Assembly: GCF_014189855.1 (NCBI RefSeq)
Contig: NZ_BJFN01000001.1
Span: 248,001-312,000 of the forward strand
Length of the DNA: 64,000 nucleotides
Source: Buttiauxella sp. A111
GTDB lineage: Bacteria; Pseudomonadota; Gammaproteobacteria; Enterobacterales; Enterobacteriaceae
Reading direction: 5' to 3'
Shown: positions 28,853 to 37,513 of the stretch, in pieces
Layout of the letters: every line of letters starts with the position of its first letter
Position numbering within the stretch: the stretch's first letter is position 1
The notes under the pieces: model-generated
Database searches by the model: none
Told to the model about the DNA's origin: nothing
What the model saw: the letters and a program-made list of their open reading frames with translations, nothing else
Program-made: the position numbers and the translations under genes

Positions 28853-31194
28853 GGCGCCTCCTGACAACCCCAGAATACGCGTTCCGGCGTGGCGGGGGCA
28901 TCCAGCATCGGGTGTTTACGGTAGCCAGTTACGCTGGCTACTGCGTCCTGTAAGGCGCACCAGACGGAAATCCCCAGCATAAATGGTGGTTCACCAACGG
29001 CTTTAGAACGGTAAACGGTGTGCTGCGGATTGGCATGATTTTCAAGCAGCTTCACCCGCAAGTCGGCTGGCACATCGCTTATTGCAGGAATTTTGTAACT
29101 CATCGGGCTGTCGGTCAGTAACCGTCCTTTGTCATCCCACACCAACTCTTCGCAGGTCAGCCAGCCTGCGCCTTGTACAAAACCGCCTTCAATTTGCCCG
29201 ATGTCGAGTGCGGGATTCAGCGAATTGCCAACATCATGAAGAATGTCCGTACGCAACAGGCGATACTCTCCGGTTAGCGTGTCGATAATGACTTCCGAAC
29301 AGGCCGCGCCGAATGAAAAATAATAGAACGGCTGCCCGCGACCCGCTGCGCGGTCGTAATGAATGCCCGGCACGGTGTAGAACCCCGTGGCAGACAGCGG
29401 GACCTGGTTCAGCCAGGCCAGGTTTGTGATTTCACTAAAGGTAAAATGCCGCCCCTGGACTTTCACCACGCCGTTACGAAACTCCACATCTTCGGCTTCG
29501 CAATCATGCAAACGGCAGAGCATTTCTATCAGTCGCTGTTTAACCGTGAGTGCTGCGATTTCCGCTGCTTTACCGTTAAGATCCGCACCAGATGATGCGG
29601 CCGTCGGCGAGGTATTGGGCACTTTCCCCGTATGGGTGGCGGTGACCTGAATCTGTTCGACAGGAATTTGCAACACCTCAGCGACCACTTGCGCCACTTT
29701 AGTATTCAACCCCTGGCCCATTTCTGTCCCGCCATGATTAAGCTGCACGGTGCCATCGGTATAAATCAGTATTAACGCCCCTGCCTGGTTGAGAAAGCTG
29801 GAGGTAAAGGAGATGCCAAATTTTACCGGCGTGAGCGCCAGACCACGTTTTAGCACCGCGCTTGTACGGTTAAACGCGTTTATTTCCGCGCGACGCTGAG
29901 AGTAATCAGCACTGATCTCAAGCTGGCGGGTCATTTCCGGCATGATGTTGTGTTCAACGGTTTGATGGTAGTGCGTCACATTGCGCTCGGTGTCGCCATA
30001 ATAATTGAGCTTGCGAACGTCCAACGGATCAAGCCCGAGCTCGCGCGCAATGTGGTCCATAATCTGCTCAATGGCGACCATACCCTGCGGCCCGCCAAAT
30101 CCCCGGAAGGCAGTATTGGACGCCAGATTGGTGCGGCAACGATATCCGGTAATTCGTGCATCACCGAGGTAGTAAGCATTATCGGCGTGAAACATCGCGC
30201 GATCGCAGATCGATCCTGATAGATCCAGTGAATACCCGCAATTGGCGGCCAGATCGATTTTCACACCATTGAGTCGACCTTCGTCAGTAAACCCCACGTC
30301 GTAACGCACAAAAAAGGGATGCCGTTTACCTGTCGTGCGCATGTCGTCACGCCGTGAAAGACGCATTTTGGCTGGGCGTCCTGTTAATACAGCCGCCAGT
30401 GCAGCGTGGCAGGCAATTCCTGCCGCCTGGGTTTCTTTGCCACCAAACCCGCCGCCCATACGGCGCATATCCACCGTGACTTTGTTCATTGTTACGCCAA
30501 GCACCGACGCCACCAGCTTTTGCACTTCGGTCGGATGTTGGGTGGATGACCAGACCGTTGCGCAGCCATCTTCCCCTGGCTGTACCACAGCAATCTGCCC
30601 TTCAAGATAAAAGTGTTCCTGGCCCCCAATGTGAAATTGCCCCTGAATACGGTGCGGCGCAGTGGCCAGCGCGGTATCGGCATCACCACGTTGATGGACA
30701 TGCGGTTCCTGAACGTAAAGTTCACGCCGTAAAGCCTCTTCAACATCCAGCACCGGCTCGAGAATTTCATATTCGATGACCACCTTCTGCGCCCCTGCTC
30801 GCGCCGCGTCTGGTGTATCGGCCGCCACCGTCAGGACAACCTGGCCGTAATAATCAACCTTGTCGCGGGCAAACAGCGGGTCGCCTGGTGCGAGTGGGCC
30901 AATATCCAGCTCGCCCGGCACATCCTGCCAGCCAAAAGTGCGTACAACGCCAGCAATGGCATAACACGCGGAGGTATCGATATTGAGGATCCGTGCATGA
31001 GCGTGCTGGCTGAGAACCGGGCACAGGTACAGCATTCCGGGTAACGTTAGATTGTCGTCGATATATTCCGCTTTACCGCTAACCTGCTTATCCGCACTTT
31101 CATGTTTGCGGCTTTCGCCTGCGCCACCGTGCAATTTGCGAGAGAACTGCTCGATTAAAGCCTGTTCTGACAGGCGCACTGGATTAGTTGACAT
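28849..31194 (-). CDS. xdhB: Xanthine dehydrogenase, molybdopterin-binding subunit
   Basis: A 781-residue xanthine oxidase-family large subunit. It has the N-terminal hammerhead domain (SADKQVSGKAEYIDD, about 34-48) and the molybdopterin-binding core with MRRMGGGFGGKETQ, FRGFGGPQG, GGTEMGQGLNTK and a C-terminal GEPPFML motif carrying the catalytic glutamate. It oxidises hypoxanthine and xanthine to urate. It overlaps xdhA by 11 bases and xdhC by 4. Naming follows the Rhodobacter XdhA/XdhB/XdhC scheme, not the E. coli one. Confidence 0.95.
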   Translation of the reverse strand: MSTNPVRLSEQALIEQFSRKLHGGAGESRKHESADKQVSGKAEYIDDNLTLPGMLYLCPVLSQHAHARILNIDTSACYAIAGVVRTFGWQDVPGELDIGPLAPGDPLFARDKVDYYGQVVLTVAADTPDAARAGAQKVVIEYEILEPVLDVEEALRRELYVQEPHVHQRGDADTALATAPHRIQGQFHIGGQEHFYLEGQIAVVQPGEDGCATVWSSTQHPTEVQKLVASVLGVTMNKVTVDMRRMGGGFGGKETQAAGIACHAALAAVLTGRPAKMRLSRRDDMRTTGKRHPFFVRYDVGFTDEGRLNGVKIDLAANCGYSLDLSGSICDRAMFHADNAYYLGDARITGYRCRTNLASNTAFRGFGGPQGMVAIEQIMDHIARELGLDPLDVRKLNYYGDTERNVTHYHQTVEHNIMPEMTRQLEISADYSQRRAEINAFNRTSAVLKRGLALTPVKFGISFTSSFLNQAGALILIYTDGTVQLNHGGTEMGQGLNTKVAQVVAEVLQIPVEQIQVTATHTGKVPNTSPTAASSGADLNGKAAEIAALTVKQRLIEMLCRLHDCEAEDVEFRNGVVKVQGRHFTFSEITNLAWLNQVPLSATGFYTVPGIHYDRAAGRGQPFYYFSFGAACSEVIIDTLTGEYRLLRTDILHDVGNSLNPALDIGQIEGGFVQGAGWLTCEELVWDDKGRLLTDSPMSYKIPAISDVPADLRVKLLENHANPQHTVYRSKAVGEPPFMLGISVWCALQDAVASVTGYRKHPMLDAPATPERVFWGCQEAP

Positions 31195-32620
31195 AACGCT
31201 GTACCTCCAGAGCGTGAGTCGGCTCGGCGAGTTGTAGCGCCAGACGCCTGAGCAGATTTTGCGCGAGTTTCAGACGATATGCTGCGGAACCCCGGAAATC
31301 ACTGAGTGGTTGAAAATCCGCAACCAGCGCGGTACACGCCTGAGCCAGTGTTTGCGGATTGAGCGGCAAACCTGTTAGTGCATTTTCAGCCCCTTTTGCT
31401 CGTGCCGGAACCACCGCCATACCACCAAATGCCAACCGTGCTCGTGTCACCACTCCTGCCTCAAACTGGAGATTAAACGCCCCAAACACCGTAGAAATAT
31501 CATCATCCAACCGTTTGGAGACTTTCCAGGCGCTGAACGTTGGGGAAATCGCGTTCCTATCAATGATCACCGCGCTGATAAACTCACCTGCCTGCAAAGC
31601 GGTTTTGCGATAGCCAAGGAAGAATTCGTCAAGCGGCAGATTGCGAACGGTCTCTGCACAGCGCAGTTCGAGACTGGCACCGAGCGCCAGCAGCATCGGC
31701 GCACCATCACCAATGGGTGAGGCGTTAGCCAGGTTGCCTGCAAGCGTCGCATGATGACGAATTTGCGGTGATGCAAAGCGCTCCAGCACCTGTGTAAACG
31801 CCGGGATAAGTGGCTGCAAAATCTCCTGACACGCCTGCAATGTCGCCATTGCGCCGATACTAATGTGGCTATCCGTGACGGAAATGGTTTTAAGCTCATC
31901 CACCTGGCTAAGCGTGATAATCAGCGGCAGCGTCTGGAATTGTTGCGTAATGGTCAGCGCCAGATCGGTTCCCCCCGCGAGTAAGCGTGCTTGCGGATTT
32001 TGCTGATAGAGCTGTGCCAGTTGCTGAACGGTTTTTGGCAATAGGCAACGGTTGGATTGGGTTAACTCGGCGACCTCCGGCTCCTGCATCAACCTTAAGC
32101 GCGCAACGGTTTGCGGCGCTGCTCGCGTAAATGAGTCTGTATATGCGCCACAACTTTGCTGCATCGCCTGAATTATCGGGCGATAGCCGGTACAGCGGCA
32201 GAGATTTCCCGCGAGTTGCTTTTCAATCTCCTGATGCTGCGGGTCACCGTTTTTCTTTTGCAATGCAAACCCGGACATCACAAATCCGGGAGTACAAAAA
32301 CCACATTGAGAGGCATGGCAATCGGCCATCGCCTGCTGAACGGGATGCAATTTGCCCCCTTCTGATAAATCTTCAACCGTTAGCAACTGTTTACCCTGCA
32401 ACTGGCTGACCAGCATGATGCAGCTATTGGCGGTGTCATAACGTATGTTCTCGCCATCGGGCTGCCCGAGCACCACCGTGCAGGCCCCACAATCCCCCGT
32501 CGCGCAACCTTCTTTGCTGCCACAGCGGTGCTCGCTGCCGCGCAACCAGTTCAACACGGTGGTGTTCGGGTCAATATCATCAAGCGTCTTGACTGTTTGA
32601 TTGAGCAAAAATTGGATCAT
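31184..32620 (-). CDS. xdhA: Xanthine dehydrogenase, iron-sulfur and FAD subunit
   Basis: A 478-residue small subunit. The N-terminal plant-type ferredoxin domain has GSKEGCATGDCGACT (about 34-48), followed by the second 2Fe-2S domain with QCGFCTPG and GNLCRCTGYRPI. The rest is a CO-dehydrogenase-type FAD domain (LLAGGTDLALTITQ, GNLANASPIGD). Electrons from XdhB pass through the clusters to FAD and NAD. Start chosen at ATG 32620, after GGAGG and overlapping the guaD stop by ATGA. Confidence 0.94.
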   Translation of the reverse strand: MIQFLLNQTVKTLDDIDPNTTVLNWLRGSEHRCGSKEGCATGDCGACTVVLGQPDGENIRYDTANSCIMLVSQLQGKQLLTVEDLSEGGKLHPVQQAMADCHASQCGFCTPGFVMSGFALQKKNGDPQHQEIEKQLAGNLCRCTGYRPIIQAMQQSCGAYTDSFTRAAPQTVARLRLMQEPEVAELTQSNRCLLPKTVQQLAQLYQQNPQARLLAGGTDLALTITQQFQTLPLIITLSQVDELKTISVTDSHISIGAMATLQACQEILQPLIPAFTQVLERFASPQIRHHATLAGNLANASPIGDGAPMLLALGASLELRCAETVRNLPLDEFFLGYRKTALQAGEFISAVIIDRNAISPTFSAWKVSKRLDDDISTVFGAFNLQFEAGVVTRARLAFGGMAVVPARAKGAENALTGLPLNPQTLAQACTALVADFQPLSDFRGSAAYRLKLAQNLLRRLALQLAEPTHALEVQRYVN

Positions 32621-33954
32621 GCCGCAACCTCCAGCGTGCCGCGTTGCCACACGCATTTGCCGTTAACCCAGGTGTGCCAAATGTTGCGGTCATCGCCAAG
32701 CGTCATCAGCACGAACAATTGTTCATAAATATCCCGACTGTTGGCATGCCGCAGTTTCTGTAATGGCGTTACCGCCAAGTCCAGCACCACGAAATCTGCC
32801 TCTTTACCCGGCAAGAAGTTGCCAATTTTGTCATCCAAATCCAGTGCGTGTGCCCCTCCCAGAGTGGCGTGATAAAACGCCTCGCTGGCACACAGTCGGT
32901 AGCCTTGCAACTGGGCGACTTTGTAGGCTTCGGCGAGGGTTTGCAGCATATTAAATGTTGTGCCTGCACCAACGTCAGTGCCAATTCCCATGCGGATCCC
33001 CCGCTCATGACACTGTTTCAGGTTAAACAGACCGCTTCCCAGAAACAGATTGGAGGTCGGACAAAATGCGATGGCCGATTCGGTACGGTGCAGACAATCC
33101 CATTCACACTCCTGCAAATGAATGGCATGGGCAAATACGCTGCGTTTCCCGGTCAGTTGATACTGGTGATAGACGTCAAGATAGCTTTCGGATTCCGGCC
33201 ACAGGTTCTTCACCCATTCCACTTCTGCACTGTTTTCACTCAAATGGGTATGCAGCCAGGTATCAGGAAACTCTTCGCGCAGGGTCTGTACCATTTTGAG
33301 CAATTCCGGCGAAGACGTCGGGGCAAATCGCGGCGTCAGTGCGTAGTTCAGACGCCCTTTTTTATGCCAACGTTGAATCAGCTCACGCGTTTGTTGATAA
33401 CTTTGCTCCGGCGTTTCTGTGAGGTATTCCGGTGCATTGCGATCCATCATGACTTTACCGGCGATAAGCCGCATGGCGAGATGTTCTGCCGCACTGAAAA
33501 GTGCCTCCACCGACTGCGGATGTACCGTGCCAAAAACTAAAGCCGTGGTGGTGCCATTACTCAAGAGTTGGCTGAGGAAAAATGCCGACATTTTCGCTGC
33601 GTGCGAGCTGTCCTGATATTGACTCTCAACCGGAAAAGTATAGGTCTGTAGCCATTCCAGAAGTTGCTCGCCATAGGCCCCGATCATTTCCGTTTGCGGA
33701 TAATGCAGGTGGGTATCGACAAATCCGGGAAGAATCAATTTACCGCGATAATCGACATAATCACTCTCGCCACGCAAATGCTTGCGCCCTTCTTCCCATG
33801 GCAACAACGCCAACACCGTACCGCCATCAATGAACAGCAATGCATCTTCATGATGACGCGCATTCGCCAGCAACTCGTCAGGACGGGTTCCGGTTTGGGT
33901 CATATCGAAAAACTGACCGCGTAGCACTTGCGTGTAATTAACTGTCATCGTCAT
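32617..33954 (-). CDS. guaD: Guanine deaminase
   Basis: A 445-residue amidohydrolase that converts guanine to xanthine, the substrate of the following xdhABC genes. Zinc-binding and active-site motifs include DTHLHYPQTEMIGAYG (about 81-96), HTHLSEN near residue 236 and IGTDVGAGTTFNML near residue 326. Two close in-frame ATGs exist (33954 and 33948); the weak AGG upstream fits the second slightly better. First gene of a tightly overlapped guaD-xdhA-xdhB-xdhC operon with a complex promoter. Confidence 0.95.
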   Translation of the reverse strand: MTMTVNYTQVLRGQFFDMTQTGTRPDELLANARHHEDALLFIDGGTVLALLPWEEGRKHLRGESDYVDYRGKLILPGFVDTHLHYPQTEMIGAYGEQLLEWLQTYTFPVESQYQDSSHAAKMSAFFLSQLLSNGTTTALVFGTVHPQSVEALFSAAEHLAMRLIAGKVMMDRNAPEYLTETPEQSYQQTRELIQRWHKKGRLNYALTPRFAPTSSPELLKMVQTLREEFPDTWLHTHLSENSAEVEWVKNLWPESESYLDVYHQYQLTGKRSVFAHAIHLQECEWDCLHRTESAIAFCPTSNLFLGSGLFNLKQCHERGIRMGIGTDVGAGTTFNMLQTLAEAYKVAQLQGYRLCASEAFYHATLGGAHALDLDDKIGNFLPGKEADFVVLDLAVTPLQKLRHANSRDIYEQLFVLMTLGDDRNIWHTWVNGKCVWQRGTLEVAA

Positions 33955-34047
33955 ACCTGTAATGGTTTTGTGAAGAGTGAGTTAAATATTGCAATGTTGA
34001 TGCCATGTTGAACTTTGGGTTTAATCAGTTTTATAACAGCAGCTTAG

Positions 34048-34084
34048 ATTATATTTATCACCATTGCGCAACATTTGCGCAACA
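34048..34084 (-). promoter_or_regulatory. guaD operon promoter with two TTGCGCAA repeats
   Basis: On the minus strand a perfect TATAAT (34048-34053) lies about 95 bases ahead of guaD. No good -35 exists at 16-18 bases; instead the octamer TTGCGCAA occurs twice, 11 bases apart (34064-34071 and 34075-34082), covering the -35 region. This fits an activator-dependent promoter, although a repressor could also bind here. Confidence 0.6.
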
Positions 34085-34091
34085 GCTACCT

Positions 34092-34127
34092 ATGCAATCG
34101 GTTGCCTTGAGGCGCAACCGATTGCAT
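34092..34127. promoter_or_regulatory. Paired PurR-type operators upstream of guaD
   Basis: The first site (34092-34107, core GCAATCGGTTGC) fits the PurR consensus ANGCAANCGNTTNCNT at every defined base, and the second (34112-34127, core GCAACCGATTGC) misses only the first. Together they form 14-base inverted arms with an 8-base gap, centres 20 bases apart. They lie at roughly -51 to -86 from the predicted guaD start site. Another LacI-family regulator could also use them. Confidence 0.65.
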
Positions 34128-34315
34128 TTTGATATCATGAGTTCGGACACGACACATTGTGGGATTTCGTGCACCAGAAAATTGCACTTTATTGAGGTCC
34201 CTGCACCAGCAACGCGCAGGCAGTTTCTACGTTGTTTTTAGCTAAAAGTTGAATTATCACTAACAGCCTTAGCGTGCTAAGGTATTACGACATAAAAGCG
34301 TTGAGGAACAGTGAG

Positions 34316-35065
34316 ATGATTATTCTGGTAACCGGCGCCACCGCCGGATTTGGTGAGAGCATCACCCGTCGTTTCGTACAGCAAGGCCACAAAGTGATTG
34401 CCACTGGCCGCCGTAATGAACGTCTGCAAGAGCTCAAAGAAGAACTGGGTGAAAGCATCCTAACGCTGCAACTCGATGTGCGTAACCGCGCGGCTATTGA
34501 ACTCGCGATGGAACAATTACCTGCAGAGTGGCGCAATATTGATGTGCTGGTGAATAACGCAGGCCTGGCACTCGGTATGGAACCAGCTCATAAAGCTGAC
34601 CCAGATGACTGGGAAACAATGATTGATACCAACAACAAAGGCCTCGTATATATGACTCGCGCCGTGCTTCCTGGCATGGTGGAACGTAATCGTGGGCACA
34701 TTATCAACATCGGTTCTACCGCAGGCAACTGGCCTTACGCGGGTGGGAATGTCTACGGTGCGACGAAAGCATTTGTGCGCCAGTTCAGCCTGAACTTACG
34801 TGTAGATCTGCATAAAACCGCGATCCGCGTAACCGATATTGAGCCGGGTTTGGTCAGCGGTACTGAGTTTTCCAATGTGCGTTTCAAAGGCGATGACGAA
34901 AAAGTCGGAAAAACCTATGAAAATGCCAATGCGTTAACGCCTGAAGATGTGACGGAAGCGGTTTGGTGGGTCGCAACGCTGCCTAAGCACGTCAACATCA
35001 ATACGCTTGAGATGATGCCGGTTAGCCAGACATTTGCCGGTTTAAGCGTTCACCGTGAAAGTTAA
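34316..35065 (+). CDS. ydfG: NADP-dependent 3-hydroxy acid dehydrogenase YdfG
   Basis: A 249-residue SDR enzyme. E. coli YdfG oxidises L-allo-threonine, serine and other 3-hydroxy acids with NADP and reduces malonic semialdehyde, part of the Rut pyrimidine pathway detoxification. Motifs are TGATAGFG (about 7-14), NNAGLALG, and the catalytic Ser in IGSTAG with YGATK. The ATG at 34316 follows TGAGGAAC and gives the family N-terminus; an upstream in-frame ATG adds 14 unlikely residues. rspR follows, as in E. coli. Confidence 0.95.
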   Translation: MIILVTGATAGFGESITRRFVQQGHKVIATGRRNERLQELKEELGESILTLQLDVRNRAAIELAMEQLPAEWRNIDVLVNNAGLALGMEPAHKADPDDWETMIDTNNKGLVYMTRAVLPGMVERNRGHIINIGSTAGNWPYAGGNVYGATKAFVRQFSLNLRVDLHKTAIRVTDIEPGLVSGTEFSNVRFKGDDEKVGKTYENANALTPEDVTEAVWWVATLPKHVNINTLEMMPVSQTFAGLSVHRES

Positions 35066-35105
35066 CCATCCAGCCCATATTTGAAGGGATTTCGGGTATG
35101 GGCGA

Positions 35106-35134
35106 CCGTGCAAATAAATGTTACATTTGCACGG
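35106..35134. promoter_or_regulatory. Ten-base inverted repeat upstream of rspR
   Basis: CCGTGCAAAT and ATTTGCACGG are perfect ten-base arms separated by nine bases. There is no T run, so it is not a typical terminator. It lies 25 bases before the rspR start and could be an autoregulatory operator or a transcript hairpin. Confidence 0.5.
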
Positions 35135-35158
35135 TTATTCCACGATAAGAAAATATTA

Positions 35159-35845
35159 ATGCTACCGCCAACTTTACTAAATCCTACCCAGCCTGTTAAC
35201 CAGCAAATCTACCGTATTTTGCGTCGGGATATTGTTCGTTGCTTAATTCCGCCAGGAACACCGCTGTCCGAAAAAGAAGTGTCAATCCGCTTTGACGTTT
35301 CACGCCAACCCGTTCGTGAAGCCTTCATTAAACTGGCAGAAACAGGATTGGTGCAAATTCGCCCGCAGCGTGGAACATACGTCAATAAGATTTCCGTCAG
35401 CCAGGTGAAAAACGGCTGCTTTGTTCGTGAAGCGATTGAATGTGCAGTAGCGAAGCGTGCGGCAAGGATGGCGACGGACGAGCATCTTTATCTGCTTGAG
35501 CAATTGCTGAACCAGCAACGTACCGCCATCGAGCGAAACCAGCTGGATGATTTCTTCCAGCTAGATGATGAATTTCATCAGCAACTGGCACTGGTTGCCG
35601 ATTGCCCCCTGGCCTGGGACACAGTGGAAAACATCAAAGCGACGATGGATCGAGTGCGTTATATGAGCCTTGAGCATGTCTCGCCACCCGAGATGTTGCT
35701 CGCTCAGCACTACGATATTTTTGACGCGTTAAAGCGCCATGATGAAGACGCAGTGGATCAGGCGATGCATCTCCATCTGCATGAGATAAGCCAGTCAATA
35801 TTATTGATTCATCAAGAAAAACGCGATTGGTTTAGCGAAGAGTGA
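35159..35845 (+). CDS. rspR: RspR, GntR-family (FCD) transcription regulator
   Basis: A 228-residue regulator, the E. coli YdfH/RspR length, when started at ATG 35159 (M-L-P-P-T). An N-terminal winged helix (about 15-75; [20 protein letters not shown] and QRGTYVNKI) precedes an FCD ligand-binding domain with the usual metal-binding His/Asp residues ([14 protein letters not shown]). E. coli RspR represses rspAB. Its presumed targets, the rspA-rspB-ydfJ-ydfI genes, lie convergent and adjacent. The ribosome site before the start is weak. Confidence 0.93.
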   Translation: MLPPTLLNPTQPVNQQIYRILRRDIVRCLIPPGTPLSEKEVSIRFDVSRQPVREAFIKLAETGLVQIRPQRGTYVNKISVSQVKNGCFVREAIECAVAKRAARMATDEHLYLLEQLLNQQRTAIERNQLDDFFQLDDEFHQQLALVADCPLAWDTVENIKATMDRVRYMSLEHVSPPEMLLAQHYDIFDALKRHDEDAVDQAMHLHLHEISQSILLIHQEKRDWFSEE

Positions 35846-35849
35846 TGTG

Positions 35850-35878
35850 AGAAAACTCGCCCGGTATCGGGCGAGATG
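35850..35878 (-). terminator. Terminator between rspR and ydfI
   Basis: CTCGCCCG (35856-35863) and CGGGCGAG (35868-35875) form a perfect eight-pair stem with a four-base loop. Read on the minus strand it is followed by TTTT, suiting the end of the ydfI transcript. Confidence 0.75.
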
Positions 35879-35890
35879 AATACGCGATTT

Positions 35891-37342
35891 TTAGAACTTA
35901 GCGACTGTTGCTTTTGCACCGTTTTCACGTAGCGCCAGATAACACTCCGTGACACGCTGAACAAATTTCTCGTTTGCTGGCAGGTCTTCGCCAAAGATAG
36001 TTTTCAGCTCCAGCAGCGCTTTAACACGAGTCTCCCCTTCTTTACTTGCCGCCACCGCTTGCTGAATGGCAGGCAGCAATGGGTCACTCACTTCGATTGG
36101 ATTACCCTGCTCGTCAACACCACCAACATAACGCATCCAACCAGCAACGCCCAGCGCCAGCAGATCAAACTGACTGCCGTTTGCCAGATGCCAGCGGATG
36201 GAGTCTAACCAACGCTGTGGCAGTTTCTGGCTGCCGTCCATGGCGATTTGCCAGGTGCGGTGGCGCAGCGCCGGGTTGGTATAACGCGCAATCAATGAAT
36301 CGGCATATTTCGCCAGGTCAACACCCTGCACTTTTAAAGTTGGCGCCTGCTGTTGCAGCATTAATGCGTGCGCAGTACGACGATAGTTCTCATCCTGCAT
36401 ACATTCAGAAATGTGTTGATAACCCGCCAGATAACCCAGGTATGCCAGGAATGAGTGGCTGCCGTTGAGCATGCGCAGTTTCATCTCTTCGTATGGCAGA
36501 ACATCTTTCACCAGTTCTGCACCCGCTTTTTCCCACTCAGGGCGGCCTGCAACGAAGTTATCTTCGATAACCCACTGACGGAACGGTTCACACGCCACCG
36601 CCGCTGGGTCAGCAACCCCTGTCGCCTGGGCAACTTGTTCCAGGGTTTCAGCGGTAACGGCTGGCACGATGCGGTCAACCATGGTGGATGGGAATGTCAC
36701 ATGAGTCCCAATCCATTCTGCCAATTCAGGGTTTAGCGCCTGTGCGTATGCCGTGATGACGTTACGGGTTACGTGGCCGTTTTCCGGCATGTTGTCGCAG
36801 GACATCACGCTAAACGCTGGCAGACCCGCAGCTTTACGACGAGCCAGTGCCTCGACAATCACGCCAGGTGCGGATTTTGGCTGCTGCGGATTGGCGAGAT
36901 CGTGCGCGATTAAAGGATTGTCGAGCAGGATGGTGCCGGTTGCTGGAGTATGGCAGTAACCTTTTTCAGTCACGGTCAGGGAAACAATGGCAACGTGTGG
37001 CTGAGTCAGTGCGCTAAATACGGCTTCCAGCCCCTCAACCTGCGCATGTATGGCTTCTTTCACCACACCCACAACGCGGCAATGCCAGGCCTCTGCAGAC
37101 ATTTCTGCCACGCTATAGAGGTTGTCTTGCTTCTTCAAATCAGCAATTTGCTGCTCGCCACCAATCAAATTGACTTCACAGTAACCCCAGTCGCTACCAT
37201 GTTCATTAGCCAAAATGTCGGCGTAAACTGCCTGATGCGCGCGATGGAATGCGCCAAAACCAAGATGAACGATGCGTGTAACCAGTTTATTACGGTCATA
37301 TTTCGGGAGAATAGCTTTTGCTGATAAGAGCTTGTTTTCCAT
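35891..37342 (-). CDS. ydfI: Mannitol dehydrogenase-family oxidoreductase YdfI
   Basis: A 483-residue polyol-specific long-chain dehydrogenase related to fructuronate and mannitol dehydrogenases. Features are the N-terminal nucleotide-binding [12 protein letters not shown] (about 27-38), [22 protein letters not shown] and the catalytic-helix region [18 protein letters not shown]. It probably interconverts a keto-sugar acid such as fructuronate with mannonate, which RspA can dehydrate. Its own upstream inverted repeat suggests an extra promoter. Very close to E. coli YdfI. Confidence 0.92.
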   Translation of the reverse strand: MENKLLSAKAILPKYDRNKLVTRIVHLGFGAFHRAHQAVYADILANEHGSDWGYCEVNLIGGEQQIADLKKQDNLYSVAEMSAEAWHCRVVGVVKEAIHAQVEGLEAVFSALTQPHVAIVSLTVTEKGYCHTPATGTILLDNPLIAHDLANPQQPKSAPGVIVEALARRKAAGLPAFSVMSCDNMPENGHVTRNVITAYAQALNPELAEWIGTHVTFPSTMVDRIVPAVTAETLEQVAQATGVADPAAVACEPFRQWVIEDNFVAGRPEWEKAGAELVKDVLPYEEMKLRMLNGSHSFLAYLGYLAGYQHISECMQDENYRRTAHALMLQQQAPTLKVQGVDLAKYADSLIARYTNPALRHRTWQIAMDGSQKLPQRWLDSIRWHLANGSQFDLLALGVAGWMRYVGGVDEQGNPIEVSDPLLPAIQQAVAASKEGETRVKALLELKTIFGEDLPANEKFVQRVTECYLALRENGAKATVAKF

Positions 37343-37379
37343 TTTTAAAACTCGCTGTGTAGTAACGTGGGGACAGCTA

Positions 37380-37403
37380 CAGACTACCTGCTATGGTAGT
37401 CTG
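37380..37403. promoter_or_regulatory. Candidate RspR operator upstream of ydfI
   Basis: CAGACTACC and GGTAGTCTG are perfect nine-base arms around a six-base centre, 38 bases ahead of the ydfI ATG. The half-site AGACTAC recurs upstream of rspA at 41300-41306 (minus strand), with GTAGT at similar spacing, so one regulator may control both genes. Confidence 0.55.
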
Positions 37404-37513
37404 CATTTTGATTTGAATTAAACTTTGGTTATTTGGTATGACACGAATTTAAAAGTTGTATAACAGGATCGCATTTTCGATGTCTGCCGAGCCTTGAACA
37501 TGTGGCGAAACCC

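Larger units (their letters stand above)
33955..34315. other. guaD / ydfG divergent intergenic region
   Basis: This 361-base gap holds the guaD promoter and operators described separately. To their right it contains no ORF I can support. A TGAGGAAC ribosome site (34302-34309) precedes ydfG. The ydfG promoter was not located with confidence. Confidence 0.5.

Noticed and set aside
32848-33540. A 230-codon plus-strand ORF inside guaD
   Set aside because: It is antisense to guaD, whose metal motifs are complete; no ribosome site.
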